Assembly: GCF_000702945.1 (NCBI RefSeq)
Contig: NZ_JNLE01000005.1
Location: 1,116,001-1,180,000, forward strand
Direction: 5' to 3'
From: Clostridium sp. KNHs205
GTDB taxonomy: Bacteria > Bacillota > Clostridia > Lachnospirales > Lachnospiraceae
DNA: 64,000 nt
This document shows, one piece after another, positions 25,669 to 34,719 of the stretch. The translations under genes and the position numbers were made by a program. The notes beneath the pieces are model-generated. The model saw only the letters and a list, made by a program, of their open reading frames with translations, was not told where the DNA came from and searched no databases. Every line of letters starts with the position of its first letter. Positions within the stretch are counted from its first letter, which is position 1.

Positions 25669-26456
25669 TCCCACTCCTCCCCGAATAATGCCATATATAA
25701 GTCCTCAAGACCTTTTTTTTGTTCTGAAATAATACCTTTTTTTAAAAATTCATCAACAAGTACAGTCATTGATCCTTTTGCAAGCAACTCTCCATTATGA
25801 AGAAACAATATCTCATCAGCAATTGTTTCGACATCTGATACCACATGTGTTGCAATAAGAATAATCTTACCGTTGCTTACGGATGAAATTAATTTTCTCA
25901 TACGAACGCGCTCTTTTGGATCCAACCCTGCAGTAGGTTCGTCTAAAATAAGAATTTCAGGACTACCCAATAATGCCTGTGCAATTAGAACACGCTGTTT
26001 CATACCACCAGATAATGCACCTAGCTTGTACCTTTTGAAAGCCTTTAAGTTAACCAAAGCAAACAACTCATCAATTTGTTTTTCTGCCTCTTTTCGTTTT
26101 AAACCTTTCAAGGCAGCCATATAGAACATAAATCTTTCAGATGTCATATTCTGATAAACTTGCTGTTGTTGTGGCATAAAACCAAGTTTTTTACGCCATT
26201 TTTCTCCCATAAAAATAATATTTTGTCCATCACATAATATTTCACCATTATCGGGTTTTATATTATCAACAAGAATATTCAGCAATGTTGTCTTACCTGC
26301 TCCATTTGGTCCTAAAAGAGCATAAATACCCGGAGTTAATATAGTATGAAAGTTTGTTAGAGCTTGCTGCTTTCCATAACTTTTATTAAGATTAGAGAAT
26401 TCGACGATTATTCTGATCACCTTGTCTTTCTCACAGACCTGTCTGCTACTTCCCAC
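25665..26456 (-). CDS. ABC transporter ATP-binding protein
   Basis: A complete nucleotide-binding domain is present: Walker A GPNGAGKTT, Q-loop MPQQQQVY, signature LSGGMKQR, Walker B ILILDEPTAGLD and the H-loop histidine in ATHVV. It belongs to the exporter type that pairs with ABC-2 permeases. The frame opens at a GTG (26456) with a weak ribosome binding site. A second GTG at 26420, behind GAGAAAG, gives a more typical N-terminus (IRIIVEFSNLNKSYG) and may be the true start. It lies 11 bases after the solute-binding-like gene and overlaps the permease gene by 4 bases. Confidence 0.92.
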   Translation of the reverse strand: MGSSRQVCEKDKVIRIIVEFSNLNKSYGKQQALTNFHTILTPGIYALLGPNGAGKTTLLNILVDNIKPDNGEILCDGQNIIFMGEKWRKKLGFMPQQQQVYQNMTSERFMFYMAALKGLKRKEAEKQIDELFALVNLKAFKRYKLGALSGGMKQRVLIAQALLGSPEILILDEPTAGLDPKERVRMRKLISSVSNGKIILIATHVVSDVETIADEILFLHNGELLAKGSMTVLVDEFLKKGIISEQKKGLEDLYMALFGEEWE

Positions 26457-26467
26457 AGTTTAATCTG

Positions 26468-27997
26468 TTAATTTCTTTGATATTTGCTTTTCCATTCTGC
26501 TAATTGACGGTTGACTTCCTGTACTAAATCATCAATTCCTTTATTTTTCAATTCCATTACAATCTTATTAATTGTTGATTCCCAGTTACTATCCAATCCT
26601 ATCAATAATCCTGTCGATTGATCGTATTCACTATCTTTTGTAATTATATGACTTACTAAAGCATTTTTTATAATCGTATTAATATTATATATTTTATCTT
26701 CCCATCCCCGCGTATCAAAAGTGAACCCGGTCAATGATGACGTAACTGCTTTACTGATGTGATCCATATAGATTTGCTTTTTGTCTGATGGGTCATCAAA
26801 TGCTGGTGAACAGAAGTAATACAGTCCAGTATACCATGGAAGTAAAAAGTTGAATGAATGAGCAGATGTTTCGACTACTCTTCCATCTTCTGTTCTCTCA
26901 AAATCCACACCTTCCTTCCCATACACTAGTGCATCTGCTAATTTTAGATCTGTAAGTGCAAGAGCAATAAGTTCTATTGCTTTGTCCGGATACTTAGATG
27001 TTGATGAAATACATAGTGCTGTACTCATTGATGGGACAATGGGACTGGTTGTGCGGTACAAATCATAACCTGAAATTGTTGTAATTCCATCAAATATTGA
27101 TCCAAGTACCTGTACAGGCTTTTCTTCATAAGGTGCTGTAATATCTGGGTTAATATACCCTTCCTTTACTAATTGAGCTGCTTGGTGAATTGAATTAAGA
27201 AAAACGGGATCTTCGAATACATTAAATGCTCCTCGCTCTTCATCCACAGCGATGGCCGCATCCAAAAATGTGTAACCTAAAAATTCGATCCTCGATGCTA
27301 AATCATCGCTCAAACTTAAGGGATACTTGTTACCAATACCTTTTAGATCCGATAATAAATCAATACATTGTTCCATATTATACTCTGTGTCTGTCTTTGC
27401 TATTTTGTCATTCATAAGTCCATGCTTAACAAATATTCCACCTGTAGTTGATATACCATTTCCTATAGCCAATATACCATTAATTTTCCCATTAATACGA
27501 AGTGAATTCCAATAGGTATCACTAAATAGATTAAAGATAATTTTCCCCTCTTCAGTATCGATATAATCCTCGAACGGCAGAATAAATCCATTCTGGTATG
27601 CCTGCATATGACTGTTCGTAATTCCATCGGGATATCCACGATCTGTTGTATTTCCACTATAAAATAAATCAACATTTTTACCGCTCTTTATATAATCTGT
27701 TAATGCTTTACAATAATCCGTGGCTTTTCCTACTGTAATGTAATCAACAACAAAATCCATACCTTTTGATGATAGTATTTCATTAGCTGCATCCTCAAAG
27801 ATTTTTTCATTCGTTCCTTGAAAAGTATAACTAGGCACAAGAATCGACAAAACATTTTCTTCAGTTTTTAAATCCTTATCATTACTAGTGTAATTGGTTG
27901 ATTTGTTATAGAACAATTTTATAAAGAAGAATGCTGATAGTAACAATACTAGTGATAAAATAACAATGATTATAGCAATTTTCTTGTGATTCTTCAT
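26468..27997 (-). CDS. Membrane-anchored extracellular solute-binding-like protein
   Basis: Residues 7-27 form a membrane anchor with no lipobox. The outer part resembles family 1 sugar-type binding proteins: KNVDLFYSGNTTDRG, the hinge-like NPDITAPYEEKPVQV and the C-terminal helix block WESTINKIVMELKNKGIDDL, similar to DUF3502-type proteins. Binding proteins normally serve importers, yet here the partner is an ABC-2 exporter-type system. The start at 27997 has GAGG 7 bases upstream; two earlier ATGs lack a ribosome binding site. It may be a chaperone, sensor or immunity-like component, which is a guess. Confidence 0.75.
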   Translation of the reverse strand: MKNHKKIAIIIVILSLVLLLSAFFFIKLFYNKSTNYTSNDKDLKTEENVLSILVPSYTFQGTNEKIFEDAANEILSSKGMDFVVDYITVGKATDYCKALTDYIKSGKNVDLFYSGNTTDRGYPDGITNSHMQAYQNGFILPFEDYIDTEEGKIIFNLFSDTYWNSLRINGKINGILAIGNGISTTGGIFVKHGLMNDKIAKTDTEYNMEQCIDLLSDLKGIGNKYPLSLSDDLASRIEFLGYTFLDAAIAVDEERGAFNVFEDPVFLNSIHQAAQLVKEGYINPDITAPYEEKPVQVLGSIFDGITTISGYDLYRTTSPIVPSMSTALCISSTSKYPDKAIELIALALTDLKLADALVYGKEGVDFERTEDGRVVETSAHSFNFLLPWYTGLYYFCSPAFDDPSDKKQIYMDHISKAVTSSLTGFTFDTRGWEDKIYNINTIIKNALVSHIITKDSEYDQSTGLLIGLDSNWESTINKIVMELKNKGIDDLVQEVNRQLAEWKSKYQRN

Positions 27998-28051
27998 TAT
28001 TTTCCTCATCCTCATTCGTAGTTGGTGGGTTTGGTAACTCCTTATAGGATA

Positions 28052-28459
28052 TTATTGATTATGTAAAGCAGCAGTTTGGGAATAACCATTTACCCCTGCA
28101 TAATGGGAAGAATCTGATGCAGCTGCCCGCGTATGTGTAGCATCAGGTGCAGTAGTACTAGTTGAGCAGGAAGAAGAACTAGCAGTTGCCATTGTTGAAT
28201 TATAATTACTATTACTTGAAGTTTTAGTATCAGTAACGTTACTTGGTGTACACCATAGTGTTGTTAAACTAACTGATGTTCCCCCTGTAAAGGCGGTCGG
28301 TGCACTTACAGATGATGATGCTGTCGTTAGTCCACAGCTAAAAATATAGTTAGCTCCAGCAAATGTACCTGAGGATGTAGCTGCTAATGGTGTTACTGTT
28401 AGAAATAAAGTCAGCATAGTCACTATCGAAGCAATAGCTAAGATTTTTGATTTTTTCAT
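28052..28459 (-). CDS. Small secreted Ser/Thr-rich protein (possible exported peptide precursor)
   Basis: The 135-aa product has a clear Sec signal peptide (MKKSKILAIASIVTMLTLFL, cleavage likely after A27). In the mature part of about 108 residues, 45 are Ser or Thr. Three cysteines are spaced exactly 28 residues apart (C42, C70, C98), and the tail is His-containing and aromatic (HYAGVNGYSQ). It heads the locus with the binding-like protein and ABC exporter. Size and composition recall secreted bacteriocin or surface-peptide precursors such as the lactococcin 972 group. There is no recognisable family motif, so this is only a comparison. Confidence 0.7.
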   Translation of the reverse strand: MKKSKILAIASIVTMLTLFLTVTPLAATSSGTFAGANYIFSCGLTTASSSVSAPTAFTGGTSVSLTTLWCTPSNVTDTKTSSNSNYNSTMATASSSSCSTSTTAPDATHTRAAASDSSHYAGVNGYSQTAALHNQ

Positions 28460-28597
28460 AATAAAAAACCCCCAAATTCTTTATTTTTTTATTCCAAAAA
28501 GACGTTACCTTTACCCACACATAAGAGTTATAAATTCTGATTAAACATATATATTATTGTCTAAAAATAATTCAAAAGATAATAAATTATTAATAAA

Positions 28598-28626
28598 ATT
28601 ATATGTATTGACTGCTTGGGGGGGGG
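28598..28626 (-). promoter_or_regulatory. Possible promoter with a 9-G homopolymer
   Basis: On the plus strand nine consecutive G (28618-28626) interrupt very AT-rich DNA. On the minus strand the run covers the -35 position, 17 bases from a TATAAT (28598-28603) upstream of the secreted-protein gene. The tract could change length by slippage. Other AT-rich boxes closer to the gene could equally be the promoter. Confidence 0.3.
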
Positions 28627-28807
28627 TCTACTACATTTAAAGTATTACACCAAACCATAAAAATGAATATACTACTATCCAAATAGTAACATGTACTATT
28701 GTAATAGTCAACATTTTTTTACATATTTTTTATTACTATGTAGCTCAGGTGTACAAAGAGACAAAAAGTTATATTTAACTATGTATGAATGTATAATTTA
28801 GTAGAAA

Positions 28808-28855
28808 ATATGGGTGTAAATCTTAAGTAAATTTACATAAGATTTACACCCATAT
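28808..28855. terminator. 48-bp near-perfect palindrome, probable terminator of the NatAB-like operon
   Basis: ATATGGGTGTAAATCTTA pairs perfectly with TAAGATTTACACCCATAT, and the 12-base centre contains the palindrome GTAAATTTAC. On the minus strand it is followed by TTTTCT. It lies 127 bases past the stop of the ABC permease at 28982. It also marks the edge between the AT-rich locus on its left and normal-composition DNA on its right. Confidence 0.55.
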
Positions 28856-28981
28856 GAATGTTATTAGGAAACCCAGTTCATAAATTACAATATAGAAGAA
28901 CAATTTTGTGTACCAACTTATTATCTACAAGTGAGCTGCCTTTTGATAATTATATTCTGCAAAACAACTTCTCAATTTTTC

Positions 28982-30364
28982 TTACTGCTTCCCGCTTATT
29001 ACCCCTTTAATAGTTCTTAGAGTTATCTTCTGTCCGTTATATAAGATAAGTCCTTTAAAAATTCTTGCAGACAGATTTACCATTATTGCTGTAAACAGAA
29101 TCATAACTGCCAGTAACAGCAATCCATGAGGTATACTTACCAAACCTGTCAGCAAATCCACAGGTACGATAAAAGGTGCTGTAAAGGGAATATACCTGGC
29201 TACTGCAGTAAAGCTTTCGTTTCCGCTGAGTGGTACAAAATAACTTAACATAAAACTAACTAAAATTGGAAGCATTATTATTCCCTGAGTAGAAGCCGCA
29301 TCCTCCGGTTTTGACACCATACTTCCTGCAAGGGCTGCCAGTAAGCTGTAAAATAAAAATCCAAAGAAAAAGAAGAGGATTGAAATTATTACTGCCGGAA
29401 GGGACAATGCGGACTGTCCAATGGTATCCTTTAACAGGTCTATAAAGGTAATAACCGGATTCGTATAACCAGGATACATACTTCCGGCTATAAAGTTACC
29501 GCCGTAAAGTCCTCCGATCAAGGCAGCAATCCAGATCGTAAACTGCAGTACTCCCTGGGTTGCCACTGCCAGTACTTTACCAGCTATCAGCGCTTCCGGT
29601 CTTACCGATACCAGCAAGGTCTCAACCAATTTAGATGTCTTCTCACCGGATACTGATTTGCTGATCTGCTGTCCGTAGAAAATCAGCATGAAATACAACA
29701 TAAAGCTGAAAGCCATAGGTGCAAGCATTTTGACAACCATATTTGCTATATCTTCATCTTCTCCCAAGCTGGAAACGGTATAACCACCCGGCTGTTTAAT
29801 CAGGCTTACCTGATTTTCCGCCAAACCTGCTTTATCCATTTTAAACGCCTCAAAGGCCTGTATCAGCTGATTTAGAATTGAGTCAGCTTCACTGCCGGTT
29901 ATAAGACTCTCAGGAGGCAATATTGTTTCCATTAAATAATTCCCGTCTTTTTTTGTTATATGAAGGAGAAGTGTTTTGTCAGTAACATTAGAAGATTTTG
30001 CTGCTTCTATGATATCTGAACCTTCATAGCTGCTGAATTTCACAGCTCCAAAAGCTGCATTGCCATTAAGCAGCTTTGCAAAATCAATGGGACCAAGTCC
30101 GCTCTCATCTAATACTATGATATTTTCCGTAAGCACAGCTGACAGGGGCTGGGATGAATCTGTTATCTCTCCAACGACCGGTGCAGGCGCAGCAGTATTC
30201 TCTTCCGGCTTAGCCGATCTTGCACCGAATATATTTACCAGGATAAGTGCTCCTGCAAGCAGTATCGCTACTAATACAGTTGTTAACTTAAAACTTACGG
30301 TATCTGCAGACTGTTTAAAGGAGAAGCCAAAAACTGCCTTGAAGCCTCTTAAATTAAATTTCAT
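28982..30364 (-). CDS. ABC-2 permease, NatB-like
   Basis: The 460-aa protein has one N-terminal membrane helix (about 28-46), a roughly 160-residue outer domain and six C-terminal helices. The conserved SKSVSGEKTSKLVETLLVSV segment lies between the first of those helices, as in NatB/YhaP-type exporters. Its ATG overlaps the stop of the preceding permease gene in ATGA. The two permeases probably form a heterodimer served by the ATPase encoded at 31688. NatAB systems export Na+ or other toxic substrates; the substrate here is not known. Confidence 0.88.
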   Translation of the reverse strand: MKFNLRGFKAVFGFSFKQSADTVSFKLTTVLVAILLAGALILVNIFGARSAKPEENTAAPAPVVGEITDSSQPLSAVLTENIIVLDESGLGPIDFAKLLNGNAAFGAVKFSSYEGSDIIEAAKSSNVTDKTLLLHITKKDGNYLMETILPPESLITGSEADSILNQLIQAFEAFKMDKAGLAENQVSLIKQPGGYTVSSLGEDEDIANMVVKMLAPMAFSFMLYFMLIFYGQQISKSVSGEKTSKLVETLLVSVRPEALIAGKVLAVATQGVLQFTIWIAALIGGLYGGNFIAGSMYPGYTNPVITFIDLLKDTIGQSALSLPAVIISILFFFFGFLFYSLLAALAGSMVSKPEDAASTQGIIMLPILVSFMLSYFVPLSGNESFTAVARYIPFTAPFIVPVDLLTGLVSIPHGLLLLAVMILFTAIMVNLSARIFKGLILYNGQKITLRTIKGVISGKQ

Positions 30365-31701
30365 GCCTTTATACCTCCCTTACCCACTTTAAATAAATCT
30401 GTTGGCTTTATTCTGTTTCCGTTATGAAGAATCAGTGTCTCATATATACCAGCCACGAATTTAAACATCAATATATTCAGTATTATGAGCAGAAGAATAG
30501 CTCCTCCGGCGATAATATAATTGGCTTTTCCAATGAGTATGGCACCAGGCAGGATAAAGGGTGAAGAGAGAGGGAACAGAAACGCAAAGGTTACGAAACC
30601 ATTGGTTCCGCTGCCCATTAGCATATTAGCTGCTATAATTCCAATATAAACACCTACCATTGAAGTAAGCGTTAACATGGTCATTCCTTCGTTAAGTTCT
30701 TCCATCTTGCTGACAGTGGCTCCTGCAAGACCAGCCAGTACTGCATAGAAGATCAGTCCAAGGGCAATGAGTATTAAACCTAATATAAGGTTGATAATGT
30801 TCAGGTTTTCAAAAATATTTGCCGGGACCAGCTGGTTCATGACCCCAGCCTGGGTATCTCCTGCCAGAGCAGCAGATATACGATTAGAAACAAACACCAC
30901 TATCAAAAGTGATGTTATCTGTATTAACACAGCTGAAAGCATTGCCAGTACTTTTCCCACCATAAGTGCAAGTGGCCTGACAGATATCAGCAGATATTCA
31001 ACAACCCGGTTTGCTTTCTCTGTTACTACGGAAGAAGCCACCTGGGAGCTTGCCATTATAGTTACCATCATTAGAAAGAAGAGAATTCCATAGATAAACC
31101 AGTATTCATTCATGGAAATCGCACTGTTCTTCTCTTCTGTAAAATTGCCGTTAGCATCCATTCTCAGGGTTTTTCCTTCGGTTCTGGTATGGAGGATATT
31201 ATTCTGCTCCTCAGTAATCCCTGCCTGGCTCAGGCGGTATTTATCAAAAGCTGTGTATACTTTATCAGCAAAAGCTGACATTGCTCCATCCTTTACAGGT
31301 CCTTTGGCGGCTTTCTCAAAATTTAATTGATAGCCTCCGTTTGCTTCAGCTATCGTAAGTAAAACAGAGGTATCTTCTATTTCCTGTATCCGCTGAGCAA
31401 CAGTATCATAGTCTTCTGTAAGGTTTACAAATTCCACATTTCTGTACGCCGGCTCCTCTTTTAAAGAAGTAAAATCCGGTTCCATAACCGTGGAAAGGTT
31501 GTGTATATATACTTTTTTTACAGCGCTGATCTCCTCGCTGTCCGTAGCTATATTACCTGTTAAATACTGAACTAAAGGCATAGATACCAACGCTAACAGC
31601 GCCATGATCAGAAAGGAAATCTGGTAAGCCTTGTTCTTTAAGGTCTCTCTAAGGGTAAAAGAAAACACATCCCTCCAACCGCTTACACTACTTTTCTTCA
31701 T
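30361..31701 (-). CDS. ABC-2 permease, NatB-like (second subunit)
   Basis: This 446-aa protein is built like the permease encoded next to it: a membrane helix near 20-38, an outer domain to about 205, and six helices with SSVVTEKANRVVEYLLISV between the first two. The ATG at 31701 lies 6 bases after GGGAG and inside the end of the ATPase gene, so translation is coupled. An ATG at 31707 is too close to the ribosome binding site. The pair probably arose by duplication. Confidence 0.88.
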   Translation of the reverse strand: MKKSSVSGWRDVFSFTLRETLKNKAYQISFLIMALLALVSMPLVQYLTGNIATDSEEISAVKKVYIHNLSTVMEPDFTSLKEEPAYRNVEFVNLTEDYDTVAQRIQEIEDTSVLLTIAEANGGYQLNFEKAAKGPVKDGAMSAFADKVYTAFDKYRLSQAGITEEQNNILHTRTEGKTLRMDANGNFTEEKNSAISMNEYWFIYGILFFLMMVTIMASSQVASSVVTEKANRVVEYLLISVRPLALMVGKVLAMLSAVLIQITSLLIVVFVSNRISAALAGDTQAGVMNQLVPANIFENLNIINLILGLILIALGLIFYAVLAGLAGATVSKMEELNEGMTMLTLTSMVGVYIGIIAANMLMGSGTNGFVTFAFLFPLSSPFILPGAILIGKANYIIAGGAILLLIILNILMFKFVAGIYETLILHNGNRIKPTDLFKVGKGGIKA

Positions 31702-32629
31702 GAACATCTCCCACCTTTTCTATGAATATTTCATGGAGTGAAGGCTCCCTAAGTTCAAACTTAACAATAGGAATCTTATCCTCAATCAGTTTGGTTAAGA
31801 AAGCCATGGCCTGCTCCTCACCCAGTACCTTAAGCTGGTACTCTCCCGGTGTTTTATTTGTTATCTGTATTCCGAAGCTTTCAATATAAGAGGCAATCTC
31901 AACGTCACTCTTAACAAAGAGATTAACCCTGCCATAGCTTTTCTTTATGGTATTCAGGTTACCCTGAAGTACTGCCTTACCTCGGTTTAAGATAGTTATA
32001 TCCGAACAGAATTCTTCAATAACCGGCATCTGATGACTGGACATGATGAGGAACTTATCTTTTGCGATTTCTTCTCTGATAATTCCCTTGAATAATTCCG
32101 TATTTACGGGGTCCAGGCCGCTTAAAGGTTCATCTAATATAATCAGCTCCGGATCTGATATAAGCGCCGCCATTAACTGAATCTTCTGCTGGTTACCTTT
32201 GGATAGCTGGTCTGCTTTATTAGCTTTGGAATTCTTCTTTCCCTTTACCTTGGGCGGGAATATATACTCTGCCACAGACAGTCTGTCTGACCAGTATTCG
32301 ATTCTGCTTAAGGCAGTTTTCTTTGGAACATTTCTTAATTTTGCAAAGTATAACAACTGATCTAACAGGGAATATTTCGGATACAGTCCTCTCTCCTCTG
32401 CCAGATATCCCACATTGGCATTGACCGTATCGAGATGGTTTCCTTTCCAGAGTATTTCTCCTCCGTCTTTTGACAGCATTCCCAGAAGTATACGCAATGA
32501 GGTTGTTTTACCGGCACCATTGGTGCCTAGGAGGGCATATACTCCGGGTCTTTCGATGGAAAAGCTTAAATCCTCCACGACCAGTTTGTCACCATATTTC
32601 TTTGTTATGTTTTTGACAATCAACGACAT
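31688..32629 (-). CDS. ABC transporter ATP-binding protein, NatA-like
   Basis: The nucleotide-binding domain shows Walker A GTNGAGKTT, signature LSKGNQQK, Walker B LIILDEPLSGLD and SSHQM. An unusual lysine-rich insert (PPKVKGKKNSKANKAD, about residues 125-140) stands just before the signature motif. The C-terminal 80 residues form the extra domain typical of NatA/YhaQ exporters. It is the first gene of the three-gene operon, behind a purine-rich ribosome binding site. Confidence 0.92.
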   Translation of the reverse strand: MSLIVKNITKKYGDKLVVEDLSFSIERPGVYALLGTNGAGKTTSLRILLGMLSKDGGEILWKGNHLDTVNANVGYLAEERGLYPKYSLLDQLLYFAKLRNVPKKTALSRIEYWSDRLSVAEYIFPPKVKGKKNSKANKADQLSKGNQQKIQLMAALISDPELIILDEPLSGLDPVNTELFKGIIREEIAKDKFLIMSSHQMPVIEEFCSDITILNRGKAVLQGNLNTIKKSYGRVNLFVKSDVEIASYIESFGIQITNKTPGEYQLKVLGEEQAMAFLTKLIEDKIPIVKFELREPSLHEIFIEKVGDVHEEK

Positions 32630-32844
32630 TTTCTCTCTCTCCTTACCCTTTATTCATACCCATCTGATAAAATCTAAGACAGAAATCTATAAACTTCTTA
32701 GTAATTACTAATTATTTTATAAATAAATCCGGTAAAATAAGTCATCAGCTGGGTAATATTTCTTGTTAATCATATCAATAACCACTTGTTAATGCAATTA
32801 ATTTTTGTTTATTAAAATATTAAGTTTTCATTAGAAGAAAGCTT

Positions 32845-32873
32845 TTGACAAAATTGATATATAATATTAAAAT
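32845..32873 (+). promoter_or_regulatory. Promoter of the APC permease gene
   Basis: TTGACA and TAAAAT are 17 bases apart, 44 bases upstream of the ATG at 32917. The gene diverges from the NatAB-like operon across 287 bases. Confidence 0.7.
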
Positions 32874-32916
32874 AGTACAGTATATTTATAAAAATAGCAC
32901 AAATATAAGGAGTTAT

Positions 32917-34266
32917 ATGGAAAACAAAAGCAAGCAGCAGGAACATTACGGACTGTTTACAGCTACCGCCATGATAATTGGTATAGTAATCGGTTCCGGT
33001 ATTTTTTTCAAAAGTGATGATGTACTCACTTACACAGGCGGACATGTAGGTCTTGGTGTACTTGTATTTATCATCGGTGCCTTCAGTATCATTTTCGGAA
33101 GCCTAACTCTTACGGAACTTTCTGTCCGTACAAAAAACAGCGGTGGAATCATCAGCTACTTCGAGGAATTCATATCCGTTAAGACTGCCAATGGTTTTGG
33201 CTGGTTTCAGACCTTTATCTATTTTCCTACCATTAATGCTGTAATTTCATGGGTTTCAGCAATTTATATCTTTTCCTTTTTAGGAATTGATGCAAGTTTA
33301 GAACAGCAGGTTCTGCTTGGTTTTGTTATTTTTACCTTTTTTTATGGTGTTAATATCCTCTCCTATAAACTGGGTGGATATATACAAAATCTAACCACCA
33401 TTGTAAAACTGGTACCTCTCCTTGTTATCGCTATAACCGGACTTTTCTATCATGGACAGGCTGTGGAACTGCCTGCCGGAGCAGCAGTGGTCGATAGTTC
33501 TCCCATCGGTTTTGCCTGGCTTGCAGCCCTTGCACCTATTGCCTTCTCCTTTGACGGCTGGATTGTATCCGTAAATATTACCCACGAAGTGAAAAATCCT
33601 AAGAGAAACATGCCACTGGCACTTATTATAGGGCCTTTGACCGTACTGGTTGTTTATCTGCTCTATTACTTAGGCTTAAATAATATGTTAAGCCCGGAAT
33701 ACATCATGGCTACTGGAAATGAAGCTGTTAACAAAGCCGGAGAAATTCTTCTTGGTAACACGGGAACGAGACTTCTGCTCTTTTTAATTATTATATCCGT
33801 ACTTGGTGTTGTTAACGGTATGACTCTTGGAAGTATCCGTATGCCTCAGAGCCTTGCAGCAAAGAAGATGCTTCCTTCTTCCGATTCGATTGCAAAGCTC
33901 CATCCCAAATATGAAATCTCAATACCTTCTGCTATCTGCGCATATATTACAGCGGCAGTATGGATGCTTCTTCACTATATTACCATGAAGAGCGGTATCC
34001 TGGGCGGCAGTGATATCAGTGAAATAGCCATCGTTTTCAGTTATATGTGCTATATGGTGCTTTATATCAAAGTACTTAAACTGAAAAAGACCAATGTTGT
34101 TACCAGTTTCTTCAAAGGTGTTATTTGTCCTATCTTTGGTCTTGCTGGTTCTACCATTATATTGATTGGCGGTCTTATCTCCAATCCCTTATATGTAAGC
34201 TTGTTTATCGTATTCTGCGGACTCGTGTGCTTCGCAGGTTATCTGTATTCAAAGAAACGGGCTTGA
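32917..34266 (+). CDS. APC superfamily amino-acid permease
   Basis: The 449-aa protein has about 12 membrane helices. It opens with the APC signature in helix 1 (ATAMIIGIVIGSGIFFKSDDV) and carries FAPIAFSFDGWIVSVNITHEVKNPKRNMPLAL at helix 6, typical of LAT/basic amino-acid type permeases. It acts in the cytoplasmic membrane as an amino-acid uptake or exchange carrier of unknown substrate. ATAAGGAG precedes this ATG; the frame extends 24 codons further upstream without a ribosome binding site. Confidence 0.92.
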   Translation: MENKSKQQEHYGLFTATAMIIGIVIGSGIFFKSDDVLTYTGGHVGLGVLVFIIGAFSIIFGSLTLTELSVRTKNSGGIISYFEEFISVKTANGFGWFQTFIYFPTINAVISWVSAIYIFSFLGIDASLEQQVLLGFVIFTFFYGVNILSYKLGGYIQNLTTIVKLVPLLVIAITGLFYHGQAVELPAGAAVVDSSPIGFAWLAALAPIAFSFDGWIVSVNITHEVKNPKRNMPLALIIGPLTVLVVYLLYYLGLNNMLSPEYIMATGNEAVNKAGEILLGNTGTRLLLFLIIISVLGVVNGMTLGSIRMPQSLAAKKMLPSSDSIAKLHPKYEISIPSAICAYITAAVWMLLHYITMKSGILGGSDISEIAIVFSYMCYMVLYIKVLKLKKTNVVTSFFKGVICPIFGLAGSTIILIGGLISNPLYVSLFIVFCGLVCFAGYLYSKKRA

Positions 34267-34279
34267 TAACACCAACTTC

Positions 34280-34306
34280 GAAGCTGTATGATCTTTATAC
34301 AGCTTC
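34280..34306 (+). terminator. Hairpin after the APC permease gene
   Basis: GAAGCTGTAT pairs with ATACAGCTTC around a short loop, 14 bases after the stop codon. No strong T-run follows, so termination is uncertain. The stem sequence recurs in the hairpin at 35078-35108. Confidence 0.45.
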
Positions 34307-34395
34307 TAAGGCTATAAAAATTAATTAGCTATCATACCAACAGTCTGTACAGCTTATGAGCATAAATATTCTTCATTTTCTGTTTGTTTCGTAAG

Positions 34396-34719
34396 TTACA
34401 GCCGCTTATCGAAATATCTTAAGGAAAACAATTCTATCCCATTGCGTAAGCCAACAAAAAGCATAGCATAAATTAAAACCCGGTTAAAGGTAATGGATAA
34501 TTGTATATCGTAAAATAGCGATACAATAGACCCTATTGCCACTATTACTATCAAAATACTATTTGAATGGTTTGCTGCGTTATTCGCTTTATTCTGTAGT
34601 AACTGCCAGCGCTCATCCTTTTTGTATTCAATTTCCTTTTTAGCCTTCCAGACATAGAGAAAAAGTGTAATGCCAGCAGCAACTAAAAGAAATACCAGAA
34701 TAATAATTTGATCATTCAT
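34396..34719 (-). CDS. Small membrane protein paired with an XRE regulator
   Basis: The 107-aa protein has three hydrophobic segments (about 4-22, 50-68 and 75-92) and a charged patch KAKKEIEYKKDERWQLLQNKA after the first. This pattern is common for small clostridial membrane proteins encoded behind YozG-like XRE regulators. The ATG at 34719 lies 9 bases after AAGGAGG and overlaps the regulator gene by 8 bases. No function is known to me. Confidence 0.8.
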   Translation of the reverse strand: MNDQIIILVFLLVAAGITLFLYVWKAKKEIEYKKDERWQLLQNKANNAANHSNSILIVIVAIGSIVSLFYDIQLSITFNRVLIYAMLFVGLRNGIELFSLRYFDKRL

